A DNA stretch of 64,000 nt from Lumbricus terrestris (Eukaryota; Annelida; Clitellata; Crassiclitellata; Lumbricidae). Position numbers and translations under genes: made by a program. Under the pieces are notes generated by a model. The model worked only from the letters and a program-made list of their open reading frames with translations. It had not been told where the DNA came from and ran no database searches. This document shows positions 35,947-47,945 of the stretch, piece by piece. The stretch lies in NCBI GenBank assembly GCA_949752735.1, contig OX457040.1, positions 4,257,583 through 4,321,582 of the forward strand, given 5' to 3'. The number at the start of each line of letters is the position of its first letter. Within the stretch, counting starts at the first letter, position 1.

Positions 35947-37060
35947 GTACTGCAGCGTTTAAAGGATATTTATAAAATGGGTTAATAAACTAATTTATTT
36001 TATAGAAAAAGGTTAGAGTTAGGCTGACAATTAAACTGGCTTATTTTAGATAAATAATGATTCAATGTGGCTTAATACATAATACAGGTATAACATGAGA
36101 AACATGATAATAATTATTATTATTATACTCGAGCTACAAAAGCCATGTAACGACGCGCTGCCAAGCAACGTATCAACAACGTAATTGGATGCGGACGGCG
36201 TATGACGTGGTAAAAGAGACGTATTGAAGGACGGTTGATGACGACGAAAATAATTGGATTTGACCGTGAAGTTGATAGCGATTGTTGATGATGATCATTG
36301 TTGATGATGATGCGATAAGTTAAAAATCAGCGGTGCCAATGATTGTATTGAATGAGAAAACCAGAAAGGCTGTCGGTTTATCTTCTTAGAACATAATCGT
36401 AGGATCTAGAAAGCTTGTGACGGTTTTCTATACAGGTTATAAAGCGAACTTTACGTGTGACTAACTGAACTTTCGAATAGCATCGGAACTTTACGAACGT
36501 TAGAAAGCGGAAAACATTTGCGATTCGTCTGCAATTCAATACAACTGCGACGGTGGTATTTACAAGAAGCTACGACGGTGAAGAGCATTGGGTTCAGTAA
36601 GGTTGAGGAATACAGTGGCGAATAATGACGGATGGTTTGGAGACGAGATTGACCTCCTCCTCTTCATTCCTTCAACTCCTCATTCCGTGTGAACTGGACA
36701 GGCACAAGTCGTAATCGTCTTCATGCCAAATTGCCAATGGAAATGGAAAGTCCATGAAGTAAAGACAATCAAATATAAAATCATCTATATAAATACGCCA
36801 CATTTAGGTAATTATGAATTATCTTTATGTAATTAGAAATTGTTTACGTGAAAATCACTATTATATAAACCAAAATGAAATGCCGTAGTATGAATGTGTT
36901 ATAGGTCAAATCTAGTAATGCATTCAAGTCTAGATATCTGCGCTGTAAGCTTATATCTCGCCTAATAAGCGTAACACCCGCAACCCTCAGGCTGTAAGGC
37001 AACGAACATGCACACAACACTACCCCATCCAAAATTGCTGTTTCTTATTTCTAAAACTTC
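35947..37060. other. Unannotated DNA
   Basis: AT-rich; no open frame with a recognisable domain and no promoter-series copy. Confidence 0.4.
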
Positions 37061-37061
37061 T

Positions 37062-37265
37062 GTAGCGCCCCTAATAGCTCTCTACTCAGAGGCACTCACG
37101 ACTACAGTTGCTGTACGGACACTGAATTGAATTTTCACGCCGATGCGCATGAGCAATTGGGAGAGAAGAATATGACAAGGGTCCTTGCGCGGCGGCTTTA
37201 TTGGATTTGAATCCGCAACTTTCCAGCTCCAATTCACCAAACACATCCATACACCACCGTAACCC
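37062..37265 (-). mobile_element. tRNA-derived SINE, family 2, divergent
   Basis: From GTAGCGCCCCTAATAGCTC through a GGATTTGAATCCGCAAC B-box (reverse complement) to CATACACCACCGTAACCCCC, matching family 2 end to end with many substitutions. Confidence 0.7.
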
Positions 37266-37387
37266 CCACAACTGTTGCGCGTCTGCTGTACGCCTCTCAA
37301 TCCTGTTGGGACTGCTGTTCGCTGGTGAGATCGACCGCATTGAATAGTTCCAAGGACGTGTGAATAATGGTGAACCGCCAAGTTGGA

Positions 37388-37430
37388 ATTTTGTAGCTGT
37401 TCTGAACTCTTATTAGAGGTATTCAATTCT
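37388..37430 (-). promoter_or_regulatory. PSE-like promoter candidate, weak TATA
   Basis: Minus strand: GAATTGAATACCTCTAATAAG, with CTACAAAATT at the TATA position. Confidence 0.4.
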
Positions 37431-37851
37431 CACCTTGTGATAGTCTTGACATCAGCTTCTGTCTTTGGGAAGTACCGTAAATTTATTTCTTCCTATTAAA
37501 CACAAATAGCAATTAAAGCGCAGAGATTAAATGCTGTATATTGCATCTTATTAGAGTTATTTAATTGCACTTTAAATTTAACGTGCAGTTTAACTTATTT
37601 AACGACGGTTAGATGTTGATAGAATTCATTTCGTCTTGACCTCTACGACATATTTGAACACCACATATAATCTTAGCGTTCTGCTCCTTTTTCGTCGCCT
37701 CCATATGCTTTTCAATATTTTGGACTGGCCCTAAATCAGATCTTTACAATTCCAGTATCTTAAGATGTTTTCTTTATGTCAAAAGTCGTTGACGTGGACA
37801 TTGTACATTTTATTGGTTTGAGCACTCTATTAGCAATAGGAGCTGGCTCAT

Positions 37852-37896
37852 CTTTATTATAGCGAAATAATATTTCATTAAAAGGTGTTTAAATTC
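37852..37896 (-). promoter_or_regulatory. PSE-like/TATA promoter candidate
   Basis: Minus strand: GAATTTAAACACCTTTTAATG, then TATAATAAAG at the expected spacing. Confidence 0.5.
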
Positions 37897-38524
37897 GACA
37901 ATTTATTCTCATAATGAACCTCCTCAGCTTATTAACAACTATCGTTTACGTTAACCATTATTTAGCTGTTGCAGAGCGCGTCCAGCCATTGAACAGCAGC
38001 CTCATCAGCCGCATGATGCAAGGCGGTTAAACCACCCGGAAAGCGAGTTATTTTACAATCATTTTCGACGTGCGACATTGTCTGAATTTCACCACAGCTA
38101 CACAGTGGGTCCGAAACCTGCCTCCATCGAACCACGTTAGCAGCAGAGCGTTCTTACATAATTCGAAAGCGATTCATGATTGTTGACCAAAGCTCACGTG
38201 GCAGACCATATTGCCTGAGGGCCAGACATACTTTGCTCTGCTGGTCTTTATAGCTGGAATAACTGGATTTCCACCTCGTGTATCCTCAGTATTCTTAGTT
38301 CTGTTGCGGTTTTTACGAACCAGAAAGTAGAAACTTCAAATTTTTTGGAGACGCCTCAGTCTGTCAATGCAGTTAACCCTGTCGTTACTAAATTTAATCA
38401 GGGAAAGCATCATTGATTAGAAATACTTTGGCAACGTCTGCAAATGTTTTTAATTAAGGATATCTTGTGGTATGAAATGCCTTCACGATTTTTACGTACT
38501 GCTTAGTAACCACGTGGAGTCGGT

Positions 38525-38568
38525 GTTTATTATGCCATGATCACTCTATTTAACAAAGGTGTTTAACT
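38525..38568 (-). promoter_or_regulatory. PSE-like/TATA promoter candidate
   Basis: Minus strand: GAGTTAAACACCTTTGTTAA, then CATAATAAAC at the TATA position. Confidence 0.5.
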
Positions 38569-39059
38569 CCGCCTCAGAATTTCTTATACAGCGCCTGTCC
38601 CAAGCAATAGTAAAAAGGATGGTTCCACATTGGGAGATAATCGAGGCAAGAATCAAGGGGGCCAGAAGGCGCATTAGATGACACACTGGCCTGGAAATCA
38701 GTGGACTCAAGTTCTATTCCCGAAGCCATCGTAGGTAGACGTGCTGTGTATGCTGCTACATGAATTAGTGCCGTTGTATTGCTGTTCTGTTGGTAGTCAA
38801 TATTGTGTTTCGCGTTCTTTTGAATCGTTTCAATTGCACAACTTACTGTACACTGTGACCGGTTGCAATCTGTCAACCGAATTTTTCGATAAAAGAAATC
38901 ATGAGATAGACCTACGCCAACCTCTGCCAGTACATTACATTAGCGCCCGATCTGATTCTGAAAGTTCAGTTCGTTAAATAACAACCCGCCATTTATTTAT
39001 TTAGCCAAAGTTTAACGTCGTCGTTAATAAAATCGTGCTTTTGCTACTTTTTTGCGTGA

Positions 39060-39265
39060 CGTTTTTGAATCGTCAAAAAAACGGTGGATGGCCTCCCTAA
39101 AAGTGGCATAACTTTTATTCTGTTTGAAATATTTTGATGAAATCTGGCCATCACGTGTAAATATGAATTGTCGTTAAGACTGTAGAATTTCATTTCGAAA
39201 TTCTTACTTTTGGCCAAGATATTGGCATAGAACCTAGCGGGGTAATTTTTGGAGCACCCTGTAGC
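39060..39265. other. Possible mariner-type transposon end
   Basis: AT-rich block ending TTTGGAGCACCCTGTAG. CACCCTGTA is a common terminus of Tc1/mariner-like elements; no partner terminus or transposase was found nearby. Confidence 0.3.
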
Positions 39266-39504
39266 GTGCTTTAAAAAAATTAACCCGGCAAATCCAACAA
39301 CAAACTCAGGTCATTAATCATTAAATCAAACCCAGTATTTATCATTGTTGCCGATGAACTGAACTGAGCTACACACACACGTAGATTACAACCTTTGTAA
39401 ACTTGGTCATTAATTATTATGTAACAAGTTGCGTTTCACCAGCATGAAATGTTGATTACACGAATTGAATTAAACATAGGATATCAAGCAGTGCGTAAAT
39501 GATT

Positions 39505-39556
39505 TTCACGTCTTTTGGAGTAAAAGATCAATACATATTGAAGGTGTCTTATTCGA
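39505..39556 (-). promoter_or_regulatory. Degenerate upstream element of the promoter series
   Basis: Minus strand: CGAATAAGACACCTTCAATA, without a TATA box at the expected distance. Confidence 0.25.
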
Positions 39557-39704
39557 GCTGTTGGCAGAATCATGACAGCGTTGAGTATCTTGGGCCATCA
39601 GTCTACAGTCGCATATACCAAGACTGAGAACATGGAGATGCTGAGAATTAGATGCCTCTCAACTGATTTACTCTTCATATTATTACTATTTCTCCTCTAT
39701 CTCA

Positions 39705-40115
39705 TCTTCATCATTATCATCATGATCACCATCATGATCATCATCATGATCATCATCATGATCATCATGATCATCATCATCGTCACCATCGTCGTCGTCG
39801 TCGTCGTCATCGTCATCGTCGTCGTCGTCGTCGTCATCATCGTCATCGTCATCGTCGTCGACGTCGTCGTCGTCATCGTCAAAGTCAACGTCGTCGTCAT
39901 CGTCTTCGTCGTCGTCATCGTCATCATCATCATAATCATCGTCGTCATCATCATCATAATCATCGTCATCGTCACCGTCACCGTCACCGCCACCGCCACC
40001 ACCAACACCACCATCATCACCACCATCATCACTGCCACCACCATCATCATCGTCGTCGTCGTTGTCGTGTTCGTCGTCGTCGTCGTCATCATCATCATTA
40101 TCATCATTATTTCTT
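39705..40115. repeat. Long (CAT/CGT)n imperfect trinucleotide array
   Basis: About 400 bp of ATC/GTC trinucleotides with regional variants: ATCATG first, then GTCGTC, CACCGC and ATC. Frames rich in Ile/Val or Met/Thr across it are artefacts. Confidence 0.95.
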
Positions 40116-40383
40116 CCTCGTCCTTTTCTTCTTAATTTCCTCCACCAAATCTACCTCCTCCTCTTCCTTTTTCTCGTCCTCTCCTACGTGTATATCCACT
40201 TCCTCCTGATTTCCACATGATTTATGCTTTGGTCTCTGAAATTCCCGTAAATTTTGGTTACACTTGAAATCAACAATTGCCGGACTTGATAAAATGTCTA
40301 AAATAAGGTAAGGTGATGTAATCTGCAGTCAGACCGCAAGTTGTCGCTGAGCAGTGGAAACTGTAAATAAAATAAAAATCGTG

Positions 40384-40426
40384 AATTAAACACCTTTGCT
40401 AAGTGATATCTTAATGCTATATTAAG
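40384..40426 (+). promoter_or_regulatory. PSE-like/TATA promoter candidate
   Basis: GAATTAAACACCTTTGCTAAG, then TATATTAAG starting 22 bp after AACACCT. A CCGCAAGTTGTCGCTGAGCA box ends about 35 bp upstream. The same pairing is seen at 42574, 61021 and 62371. Confidence 0.6.
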
Positions 40427-40699
40427 GGTGCAGACTACATTACTGTGAATTCATGTGATGGGGATGTTCCACTTTCAATTGGCATTGCAATTGACAGAAG
40501 ATTGACGCAAACGAAAAATATCATCGGTGAACTAAGCTTACTTCTGCAGAACTCGACGCTGCAACTAACCGAAATCACGTGATGCCAGTCACAAAAGTAT
40601 ATGAAGTAGGAGGGCAACCCTAATTAGAGGCATCTTTCTTAATTATACATAATCGTTATACAGCAGTTAGCCAACCAATATGAAATTATATGTAGCGAT

Positions 40700-40995
40700 T
40701 CTGTGCCCGTTGTAAGTGGATCAGTAGTCCATTAAGCTGGTTCTGCGGGTGTCCTTGATGAAGCGTCAGATACTTCATTCTCTTACCATCGACATTTGGG
40801 GGAAGGTGTCAGTCGTATCACTAGCTTCACACCGACAGTGTAGGTCAATGTCTTCATCATAGCTGAGTTGAATTAACTAAATTTTCTGTCCATTCTTGGA
40901 TTTGAACCTCTGACCTCTCGAACGCTAGTCAAACACACTTTTCGCCTTTGTCGGGCTACGGTGTAAACTGAATGACATCAGCGACCTTTAATACC
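40700..40995 (-). mobile_element. tRNA-derived SINE, family 3
   Basis: In reverse complement the head has GTGTGTTTGACTAGCGTTCG and a canonical B-box GAGGTTCAAATCC (around 40900-40912). The body shares GAGAATGAAGTATCTGACGC with other copies. Confidence 0.75.
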
Positions 40996-41418
40996 ATAGG
41001 TTATCCTTAAGCTATAATCGAAAGATAATCGTGACTCTTACAAACGGCGACGAAATCAGATCGACATCAACTGCGATTAGTTTTCAAAGTTTTCTTTTCC
41101 TCATGTCGTACGTGCACATCTGAAATGAACAACATGCTGAATTAAGATGAATTGGAACTTTTGAGGCGGAAACGAAGATATCATTTTGCATTTGACGCAG
41201 ACGCTGATTGAAAATATCCAAGATGGCGACAAAATTAATTGCTTTTCTAGTAATAAACAGTTCGACCGAAGCTCTCTGTATAAAGAATGAAGTAACTAAC
41301 CTCAAACTCGTCGCTTGTAGCTTCTTATAGATTGTGACACTGTGCTAGAAGATCATAATAATTATTATAGTCAAGACGGTTAAAATTGTGATGCTTGGAA
41401 TGAGCAATTGAAGACTGC

Positions 41419-41462
41419 AATTACACACCTTGATTAAGAAATAACAGTTTTCTATAAAAGTC
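41419..41462 (+). promoter_or_regulatory. PSE-like/TATA promoter candidate
   Basis: CAATTACACACCTTGATTAAG, then TATAAAAG (41453-41460), 22 bp after CACCT. Confidence 0.55.
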
Positions 41463-42570
41463 AGCACACTGCAACGTCAATGTCGTCGATTTCCGTCTCG
41501 TAATCAAAACTTCATTTAATCTGTACCTGTAGATAGACAACATCTTGAAATGGACTGGACTTTCGGGGAGGAGGTTAATGAACACAATGAACATGGCAGG
41601 AGATAGACAACTGTGGAAAATGCTCATCCATTCGCGCAGCCAACCGTCGCAGAGCGACGATGGCGGAATGACATGACATGACATGTAGATTGTCCCAAGA
41701 TATAGGCCGACAAAATGATTCCGTTTAATACAAACGACACAAACAAAATAATATTAAACTAATTAATTCAATATTGCGGGCTTGATTTGATATTCCGCCT
41801 GTGATGAATCCATTGGTCTCCTAGATGTGGCCTTTTTTCCTGAGAATTTTTTTGCCGGTATTGCAATTAATAACTGACAAATGTGAATGCCAACGTAGAT
41901 GTAAACATGTAAGAGACTATCTTTAAAAAATCGTTTCATTTTAAAAAGTAAAATAAATTTAATGGAAAATTATTAGCTTATTTCTCTAATCAGATCTTTC
42001 CTTGTTTAATTTATATTAACAAATAACCCTTGGCCTACCAACTGATTCCGCTATATACAAACGGTTACGTGCTTGTATAAAGATTATTTGCTCAGCTGTT
42101 TCAGTGCAATAAACTTTCCATGCACATTGCACACAATGTGCATGACAAGTTTAAAGAAAATAGGGCCCTACTTGCTAGCCTATTTATAGATTACAACACT
42201 TTCGCTTTGCTTTGCATAGTTGGGTAATGTAATCAATACAAACGGTTACTTGCTTGCATAAAGAATTTCGTTCAATTGTTTCAATAATATTAAACTTGCC
42301 ATGCACATTGCACAGTGTTGCGTTTAAAGAAAATACTTGTTAACTTAATTATAGATTACAACACTTTCGCTTTGCTTTGCATAGTTGGGTCAAGTAATCA
42401 ATAAGGTAGGTTTCAATTACCCTGGTAGTCTTAAAATGTAGTTGGACATTTAGAATGAACCATTGCGAGGCTTGATAAAAAAAATGTCTAAATAAATTCA
42501 GGTGATGATTGTGATCTGCAGTTAGACCGCAAGTTGCCGCTGGACGGTGGAAACTGTTCCTGCCAAAAAA
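41463..42570. other. Unannotated DNA with a short internal duplication
   Basis: Two related blocks at about 42055-42215 and 42235-42395 share CAAACGGTTACTTGCTTG, CATGCACATTGCACA and ACAACACTTTCGCTTTGCTT, a roughly 180-bp tandem duplication. No coding region is recognised. Confidence 0.6.
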
Positions 42571-42573
42571 GTG

Positions 42574-42618
42574 AATTAAACACCTTCGCTACGGAATGTC
42601 ATAATACTATATAAGTTG
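42574..42618 (+). promoter_or_regulatory. PSE-like/TATA promoter candidate
   Basis: GAATTAAACACCTTCGCTACG, then TATATAAG (42608-42615). A CCGCAAGTTGCCGCTGGACG box ends about 35 bp upstream, as at 40384. Confidence 0.6.
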
Positions 42619-42694
42619 CATAGACTGCATGCGGTTGTTGATAAGTGTGCATCGTAATTAGCATTGATTTCAGCAGATGAAGTTGAAGGATTCA

Positions 42695-42775
42695 TATCGG
42701 GTGGATGAATCCAGATTTGACCAGGGTCTATGACAACAGAGGCCGTAACCCTGGACAGAAATTTGTTTTTGGCAT
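42695..42775 (-). repeat. Hairpin module (CCAGGGT/ACCCTGG), reverse copy
   Basis: CCAGGGT and ACCCTGG form a perfect 7-bp stem around a ~20-nt loop carrying GACAACAGAGGCCGT. Matching modules in the other orientation lie at 46943, 58219 and 58599. Confidence 0.65.
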
Positions 42776-43149
42776 ACTAAAGCTATGTCTTTTCTATCCG
42801 TTAAACTTATAGCGTGATATGCTACAACCATATTGTTAGTTCAATTATCTAAGTATTGTCAGCATTTTATTATGATTAATCGTCAGGCATTAGAAATATA
42901 TTAAAATAGCGTGGCTTACTCTTTTTTTATTGAACCACAGTGTACATGTAATTGACAAAAGATTGATGAAGACGAATGATGTCGTCAGAAAACAAAACTA
43001 AAAAAAACTGCGGTGATCGACAAATATCCGAACTCTCGCAAATCGCCATCGCAAGAGTATACAAACACGAGCGATAATCTAATTAGTCATCTTTTAAAAT
43101 GATACATGATCGTTAAACAGCAATCAATCAACCAATATTCAATAATTCG

Positions 43150-43200
43150 AGCAAACACTCTGTGCCCCGCTGTAAGAAGAAAAAGGAGCACTCCATCAAA
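43150..43200 (-). mobile_element. SINE family 3, truncated by a piggyBac insertion
   Basis: Carries CTCTGTGCCCCGCTGTAAG and GCACTCCATCAA, matching the family-3 tail; the match stops exactly where the piggyBac-like element starts. Confidence 0.6.
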
Positions 43201-43750
43201 CCCTTGGCTACCAAGGGGGTTGTGGTTGCCACCCCCTAGGTTTTTCCCAAATCAAACTTGTTCCGTTTGAAATAAAATTTTGAAAAAATTGGTAGCTGTA
43301 GAGGGTTCATTGGCACACATTTTGAGCTAAAAATGTTTATGATATACCATACCATTCAAAAGTTATACCCGATATACCCAAGGTACCGGGGGGTGGATAC
43401 CACCCCCCTAGGTTATCGATTATAACTTTTGCGCCCTTTAATATTAAGAGACACAAATTATACCATTCTATAGAGGGAATGTGGGGCTACATTTCCATGC
43501 TCAATGAGTTGTCTTTTGATAACCGGAAGTGCTCAGAATAAATTAAAATGTATATAAAGGTGTTTTATTTTCATAAAATGTTTATGTTTTTTTTATTGTA
43601 ACTTATTCATAATTTATCTTTTAATAGAAATAAATTATGCCATTCTGTAGAGGGCATTTAGAGCTATTTTCTAATACTAAATAATTTGTCTTTTGATGAC
43701 CGGAAGTGCTAAAAAATAAATTAAAATGTGTGAAAAAGTGTGGGTTTTTT
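43201..43750 (-). mobile_element. piggyBac-like MITE, copy 3 (truncated)
   Basis: Begins CCCTTGGCTACCAAGG and continues in the orientation opposite to 34879-35794; lost after about 43750. The flank TCAAA probably represents a mutated TTAA, since the intact SINE copies read CCATTAAG at this site. Confidence 0.75.
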
Positions 43751-43759
43751 ACAACGCCA

Positions 43760-44300
43760 ATTGTTCATTGTTCTTAACGTAATTCTAATTGAAATGGCAA
43801 TTAAATAGTTATGAATATCCTCCTAGAAACTCAGGCTCAACAAAACAAATTTATAAATGTTGAACTTTTCAGTCACGACATGTATCATGTTGGTTTGCGG
43901 AATAAAAATGTCATGCTATGTTATGTTAAGGACGGATAAAAATGTGCTCCTGGAATAATTAAGCAAAACGTCCAATCATTGTCACGGAAAACTGGAAAAG
44001 CAAGCATACAGGAAATTCTTTGTTAAAACGTTGGGGTCATTTGGACCAAGGGGACCGGTAACTTTGTCAACCTACGTTAATTATGGTTCGTTTGCTCTGA
44101 ATAAGTAAACGAGCTGAGAGGGAACATTTCCGCGTCATCTACAAACTTCCGTTCATTGGTCCAAGCCTTCAATGTTTATTCGGCGCGTTCGCTAACGTGT
44201 TACATTGTAAACTGAGAGGACACATTTCGGAATCCATGCGCAAAATATTTTTTGTAGGCCTGTGTTACAGTATGGATTGTGGGCTACAAGGAAAACATAT
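43760..44300 (+). repeat. Local duplication, copy C
   Basis: The first part (CTTAACGTAATTCTAATTGA) matches 50525-50605, and the second part (TGTATCATGTTGGTTTGC through GAGAGGACACATTTC) matches 51678-52105. The two are joined here with about 1 kb missing. A 94-codon frame starting at 44197 crosses the end of the block and has no recognisable domain. Confidence 0.85.
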
Positions 44301-44554
44301 GTTTAGAAATTTACAACTAATGTCAACTCCACTTAATCATCAGAAAAATCAATTATTGACTGTTCCAAACCCAGGACAACCTACAAGTATTATCATACCA
44401 CCTGTAAATTTTAAAAATGTATTAGTTATTAATAGATCTTGCAATAAAAAAATCAACAATAAATTAATTTGTAGTCGGTAGAAAACAAGTCATCATCAAT
44501 TAAACTGGCTTATTTCTGCTAGTGGAATTTATGAAGCAAGGAATGAGTAACAGA

Positions 44555-44720
44555 GACACGGACAGAATAGACACACTGACAGAGACAGACGAATAGACGA
44601 ACAGACGAACAGGGAGAGAGACCGACTGTCCGACGATTAATATAACGACAGAGGAAATGACACCGGGACAGACAGACATGCATACACACAGACAGACAAC
44701 CGCAAGATGTCGATAAGCAT
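44555..44720. repeat. GACAGA-rich degenerate repeat
   Basis: Clusters of ACAGAC and GACGAACAG; resembles a decayed relative of the 64-bp minisatellite composition. Confidence 0.6.
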
Positions 44721-44742
44721 CACGTAATTAAAATGTCTCGTA

Positions 44743-44785
44743 GTAAACACCTTCATTAAGAGTTGACATCAGTCCTAAATATCCA
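44743..44785 (+). promoter_or_regulatory. PSE-like promoter candidate, weak TATA
   Basis: TAGTAAACACCTTCATTAAG, with CTAAATATCC at the TATA position. The box CCGCAAGATGTCGATAAGC lies about 30 bp upstream. Confidence 0.45.
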
Positions 44786-44879
44786 AACATCTGACCAATC
44801 AATAATAAATCTCTCGTCGGTCGAAAAAAGTCATCGCCAAATTAACTAGCATATTTCTGCTAGTGGAATTTATGAATGA

Positions 44880-45135
44880 TGGAAAGATAGACACACTGAC
44901 AGAGACAGACACGTAGACGAACAGACGTGAATGGGGAGACACCGACAGTCAGACGATTAATTTAAGGACCGAGAAAAAATGGCACCGAGACCAAGAGAGA
45001 GTGAGACAGAGACAGAGATAGAGAGACAGAGACCGAGAGAGAGACAGAGACAGAAAGTCAGAGGGAGACAGAGGGAGACAGAGAAGAGAGACAGAGAGAT
45101 AGAGAGAATGCGACACAGACAGACAAACAGCCAGA
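44880..45135. repeat. (GAGACA)n-type degenerate repeat
   Basis: GAGACAGAGA-rich purine tract with GACAGACAAACAG at its end. Confidence 0.8.
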
Positions 45136-45780
45136 CATAATAGCTGTGTAGCCTTAGTCGACTGATGTCATCAAATTCCCGATGCTATGATCTCTTGAAT
45201 TTATTGTTTCGTTTGAGAAAACAAAAATATACAAAGACTGATAAACACAATTTGAAAATCTGAACAACAACCGTCTACTATATTCACCACGCTCTAACAC
45301 ATACGTCATCTCTTCTGAATACATGTAGCTCCATTATTTAGGCTACAGTGACTGTTGAAATCTACCATTATCATCGACTTGGCATTTCCAATGGATTAAG
45401 GTCGGTCACGATATCACTGGCGGCGAAATGTAATGACGCCACGCTCATTACTTGATGACGTTGCAATACCAGATTATTATTTCACAACAGCTTTATCTAT
45501 TACGAAAATCGTCAAAATAATGAACCCTATCTATTGAAAGATAAGCTTACTCAAACTAATTAATAATTAATAATAACAGTTAGTAACCTGTTTCCATAAC
45601 GCGATTTTTAACAGGCGAAATGTGATAAGCGGATGAAAAGTAGTAAAAGTTTCTGAATAGCATCCATGTTGTGATGTTCTTGTTGTTGTTATTGGTAAAT
45701 TCAAATGGACGATTCAGCGAAAATCGTATTTTACAGCATGATTAATTAATTATCAGGGGAAAACATACGGAGAACATGAT
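45136..45780. other. Unannotated DNA
   Basis: AT-rich; nothing recognised. Confidence 0.4.
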
Positions 45781-45789
45781 CAATGTCGC

Positions 45790-45990
45790 AGGTTTTTTTA
45801 ACGTGCAGTTCTACACAAAATGTGTAGTTCTAAATGGATTCGTGCAGTTGTAGAAGCACTTCCGTCACGTTCCGTGCAGTTAAAACTACTAAAAATAGTT
45901 TATTTCTCTCAGATTGGGGGTAATTTACCATGGAGGACGAGAAAGGAGAGAAGAGGATGTGCAGTTCTAAAAATTCCTTAAAAACAGCCA
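45790..45990 (+). repeat. Dispersed repeat, partner of 7985-8085
   Basis: Shares AACGTGCAGTTCTACACAAA and GTGCAGTTGTAGAAGCACTT. A further GTGCAGTTCTAAAAATTCC near 45960 may be the other end of the same element. Confidence 0.6.
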
Positions 45991-46307
45991 TGCAATGTCG
46001 CTAACTAAAGATGCTAAGAGGGCAGCCCCGGCAGCATCGGCAGCCTTAAGAATACTTTTCGAGACGCGGCCCAGGAACCAACGCTCAGTAATCAAAATGA
46101 TTAAGCGAAAACTTTGCCATCGATTCAGCTTCCATTTAAGAAAAAATTATTTTGTATCAATCCGACTTCCATTTAAACGAATGTATTCTGACTTGGATAC
46201 CCTCGTTGCCGGAATCAGGAACGTTTTCTCATAATCTTCAGTTCGTAGTGAACTTGTTCTTGAATAAGCAAACAATCACTAGACGGGTATGATAATCTTT
46301 GTACTGC

Positions 46308-46462
46308 ACCGTTTTATCTGCGCCGTTTTGTCGTGGTAGCCTACTTTGAATTGCGCCGTTCTGTCTGCACGATTCTGTCAGCGCCGTTCTGTCTGCGCCG
46401 TTTTGTCTTCACCATTCTGTCTGCGCCATTCTGTCCTGCACCGTTTTTTTTACGGCACAGTT
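46308..46462 (+). repeat. 14-bp minisatellite, about 9 copies
   Basis: Units near CTGCGCCGTTCTGT, with GCACCGTTTTAT, CACGATTCTGT and CACCATTCTGT variants. Confidence 0.85.
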
Positions 46463-46565
46463 TTGTAGATACGCGCTCACCAATTGTAATGCCAGTGCTT
46501 TTTTTTATCGAGTAAGTTCTCTTTACACAAAAAATGTCATGTAATAGATGGCATGAAGGTAATGG

Positions 46566-46860
46566 ATGCGAAGAAGCAGATTTTTCGAAACTGTATTCAA
46601 ACGCAGAAATGAAACTACATCTGAAGGCGTCACACCTATCGAAAAAGTGGAGGACGACAACACAGAAAATGTTGCAAGATTCATCAATCTTTGTAGCATT
46701 TTCACATTTGACCTGGATGGAGTTGCAGAAATCAAGACTCGCCTAGCAAGAGCATACCCATCTCTCAAGGCAATGGGCAAAATATGGAGGAGCAACAGCA
46801 TTAAGATAAGAACGAAAATAGAGAAGAATCCTATTGATGGTTCGAAAGTTCAACATATTA
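46566..46860 (+). pseudogene. LINE reverse transcriptase fragment (post-RT region)
   Basis: The frame from 46566 encodes GVAEIKTRLARAYPSLKAMG and then KIWRSNSIKIRTKIE. This follows the pattern (e/v)ik.RIa.Ar.af..L.kiWrs.si...tKl.L seen just downstream of the RT catalytic core in RTE- and L1-like proteins, where it precedes LLYGSE. The YADD core and the C-terminus are missing, so it is a fragment of at most 100 codons. A minus-strand promoter-series copy begins at its 3' edge. Confidence 0.65.
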
Positions 46861-46896
46861 TAAGTGTCGAGATTTTATATTTGAGGTGTTTAATTT
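46852..46896 (-). promoter_or_regulatory. PSE-like/TATA promoter candidate
   Basis: Minus strand: AAATTAAACACCTCAAATAT, then TATAATATG at the expected spacing. Confidence 0.5.
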
Positions 46897-46942
46897 TTGG
46901 CCTTGTGATAATTCCTCATTTAGCTTTCTGTTTCTAGGAAGT

Positions 46943-47040
46943 ATTTTTTAGGGCAACGGCCTCTGTTGTCATATTTAGCCCTCGTCAAATCTGGATTCAA
47001 CCATCATCATTAGTCTTATCAAGCCAGCATAAATTATTGT
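46943..47040 (+). repeat. Hairpin module (GGGC/GCCC variant)
   Basis: GGGCAACGGCCTCTGTTGTC, then ATATTTAGCCCTCGTC. The stem is GGGC/GCCC where other copies pair GGGT/ACCC, so base pairing is kept despite substitution. Confidence 0.55.
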
Positions 47041-47049
47041 TAAAAGATT

Positions 47050-47940
47050 CATTATTATGTTTGAAACTACAAAACTTTTTCACACCACTGTAATTCTTGG
47101 TTCAAATCTCTAAATATCCGAACAATTTTAGTATGATTAACTATCATGCATTAGTCAATATATAAAAAGCATTTTGGCCTACTTTCTATTGAACCACGGT
47201 ATTCAAGAGTACGGCAACAATCTTTTCTTATCGTGGGCTAATTGGAATTTTAATGGCAAATAAATATTTATAAAGCGCTATACAGAGAGTTAGATGCGCT
47301 CGAGACCCAAATCAGTGCAGCCACTAAACAAATTAGACAGCCTTCAGTCGTTTCCAGAACAGAGGAATTGGTAAGGCAAATGAGCTCAAGGCGCAGTTTC
47401 TACTGAAGATGGATTCAGATATCCGACATCAGAAAAGCTTCTGCATTGATTAATAGCTTTTGACGCATCATCATTTATTAAACAGCATTTATCAAAACAA
47501 TGGACCTGTCGCTAAACTGTTATCTTCTAAGTCGTAAACTGTAGGCTACAGGTTTCTTACAATTTCCCGCAAGGGATTCGGATGCCATAATTATGATGAC
47601 GTTAAGTCATTGACAGTCGTTGCATAAAAAATCCTATAAATGGCGCTTTGCTAGCATAGATTAGGTAAGGTCTAATTTAACTGTACTAACAGCCAAACGA
47701 TGTCATGTCACTAACCAATTGAAATTGGCATTGAGGATTATTCTCTGTGTTGAAAATTAATGAATCTCAACAATGACGTAATCGGCCCTTTGACGGTTTT
47801 CTTTCGTAATCGTAATCTCCAAATTTATAAATCTCTATTCGAAAGCAAAGCGCTGGGCACCAGCTTATTCACGAGCGCTGTCCGTAAGAGTATTCCACGG
47901 TGGTCCGGGTCGAGTTGCCTTAGGGTCAGAGGGGCGGTAC
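47050..47940. other. Unannotated DNA
   Basis: No gene recognised; short frames only. Confidence 0.4.
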
Positions 47941-47945
47941 AGCTA

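Noticed and set aside
39572..40135. 187-codon Ile/Val-rich frame
   Set aside because: A translation of the CAT/CGT trinucleotide array.
40975..41025. ACCTTTAATACC with TATAATCG as a promoter-series copy (also about 59329)
   Set aside because: The spacing to TATA is about 25 bp, AACACCT is not preserved, and the two sites are paralogous flanks of SINE family 3.
45995..46234. 79-codon Arg/Lys/Ser-rich frame
   Set aside because: No recognisable domain, no supporting context, and a length expected by chance.
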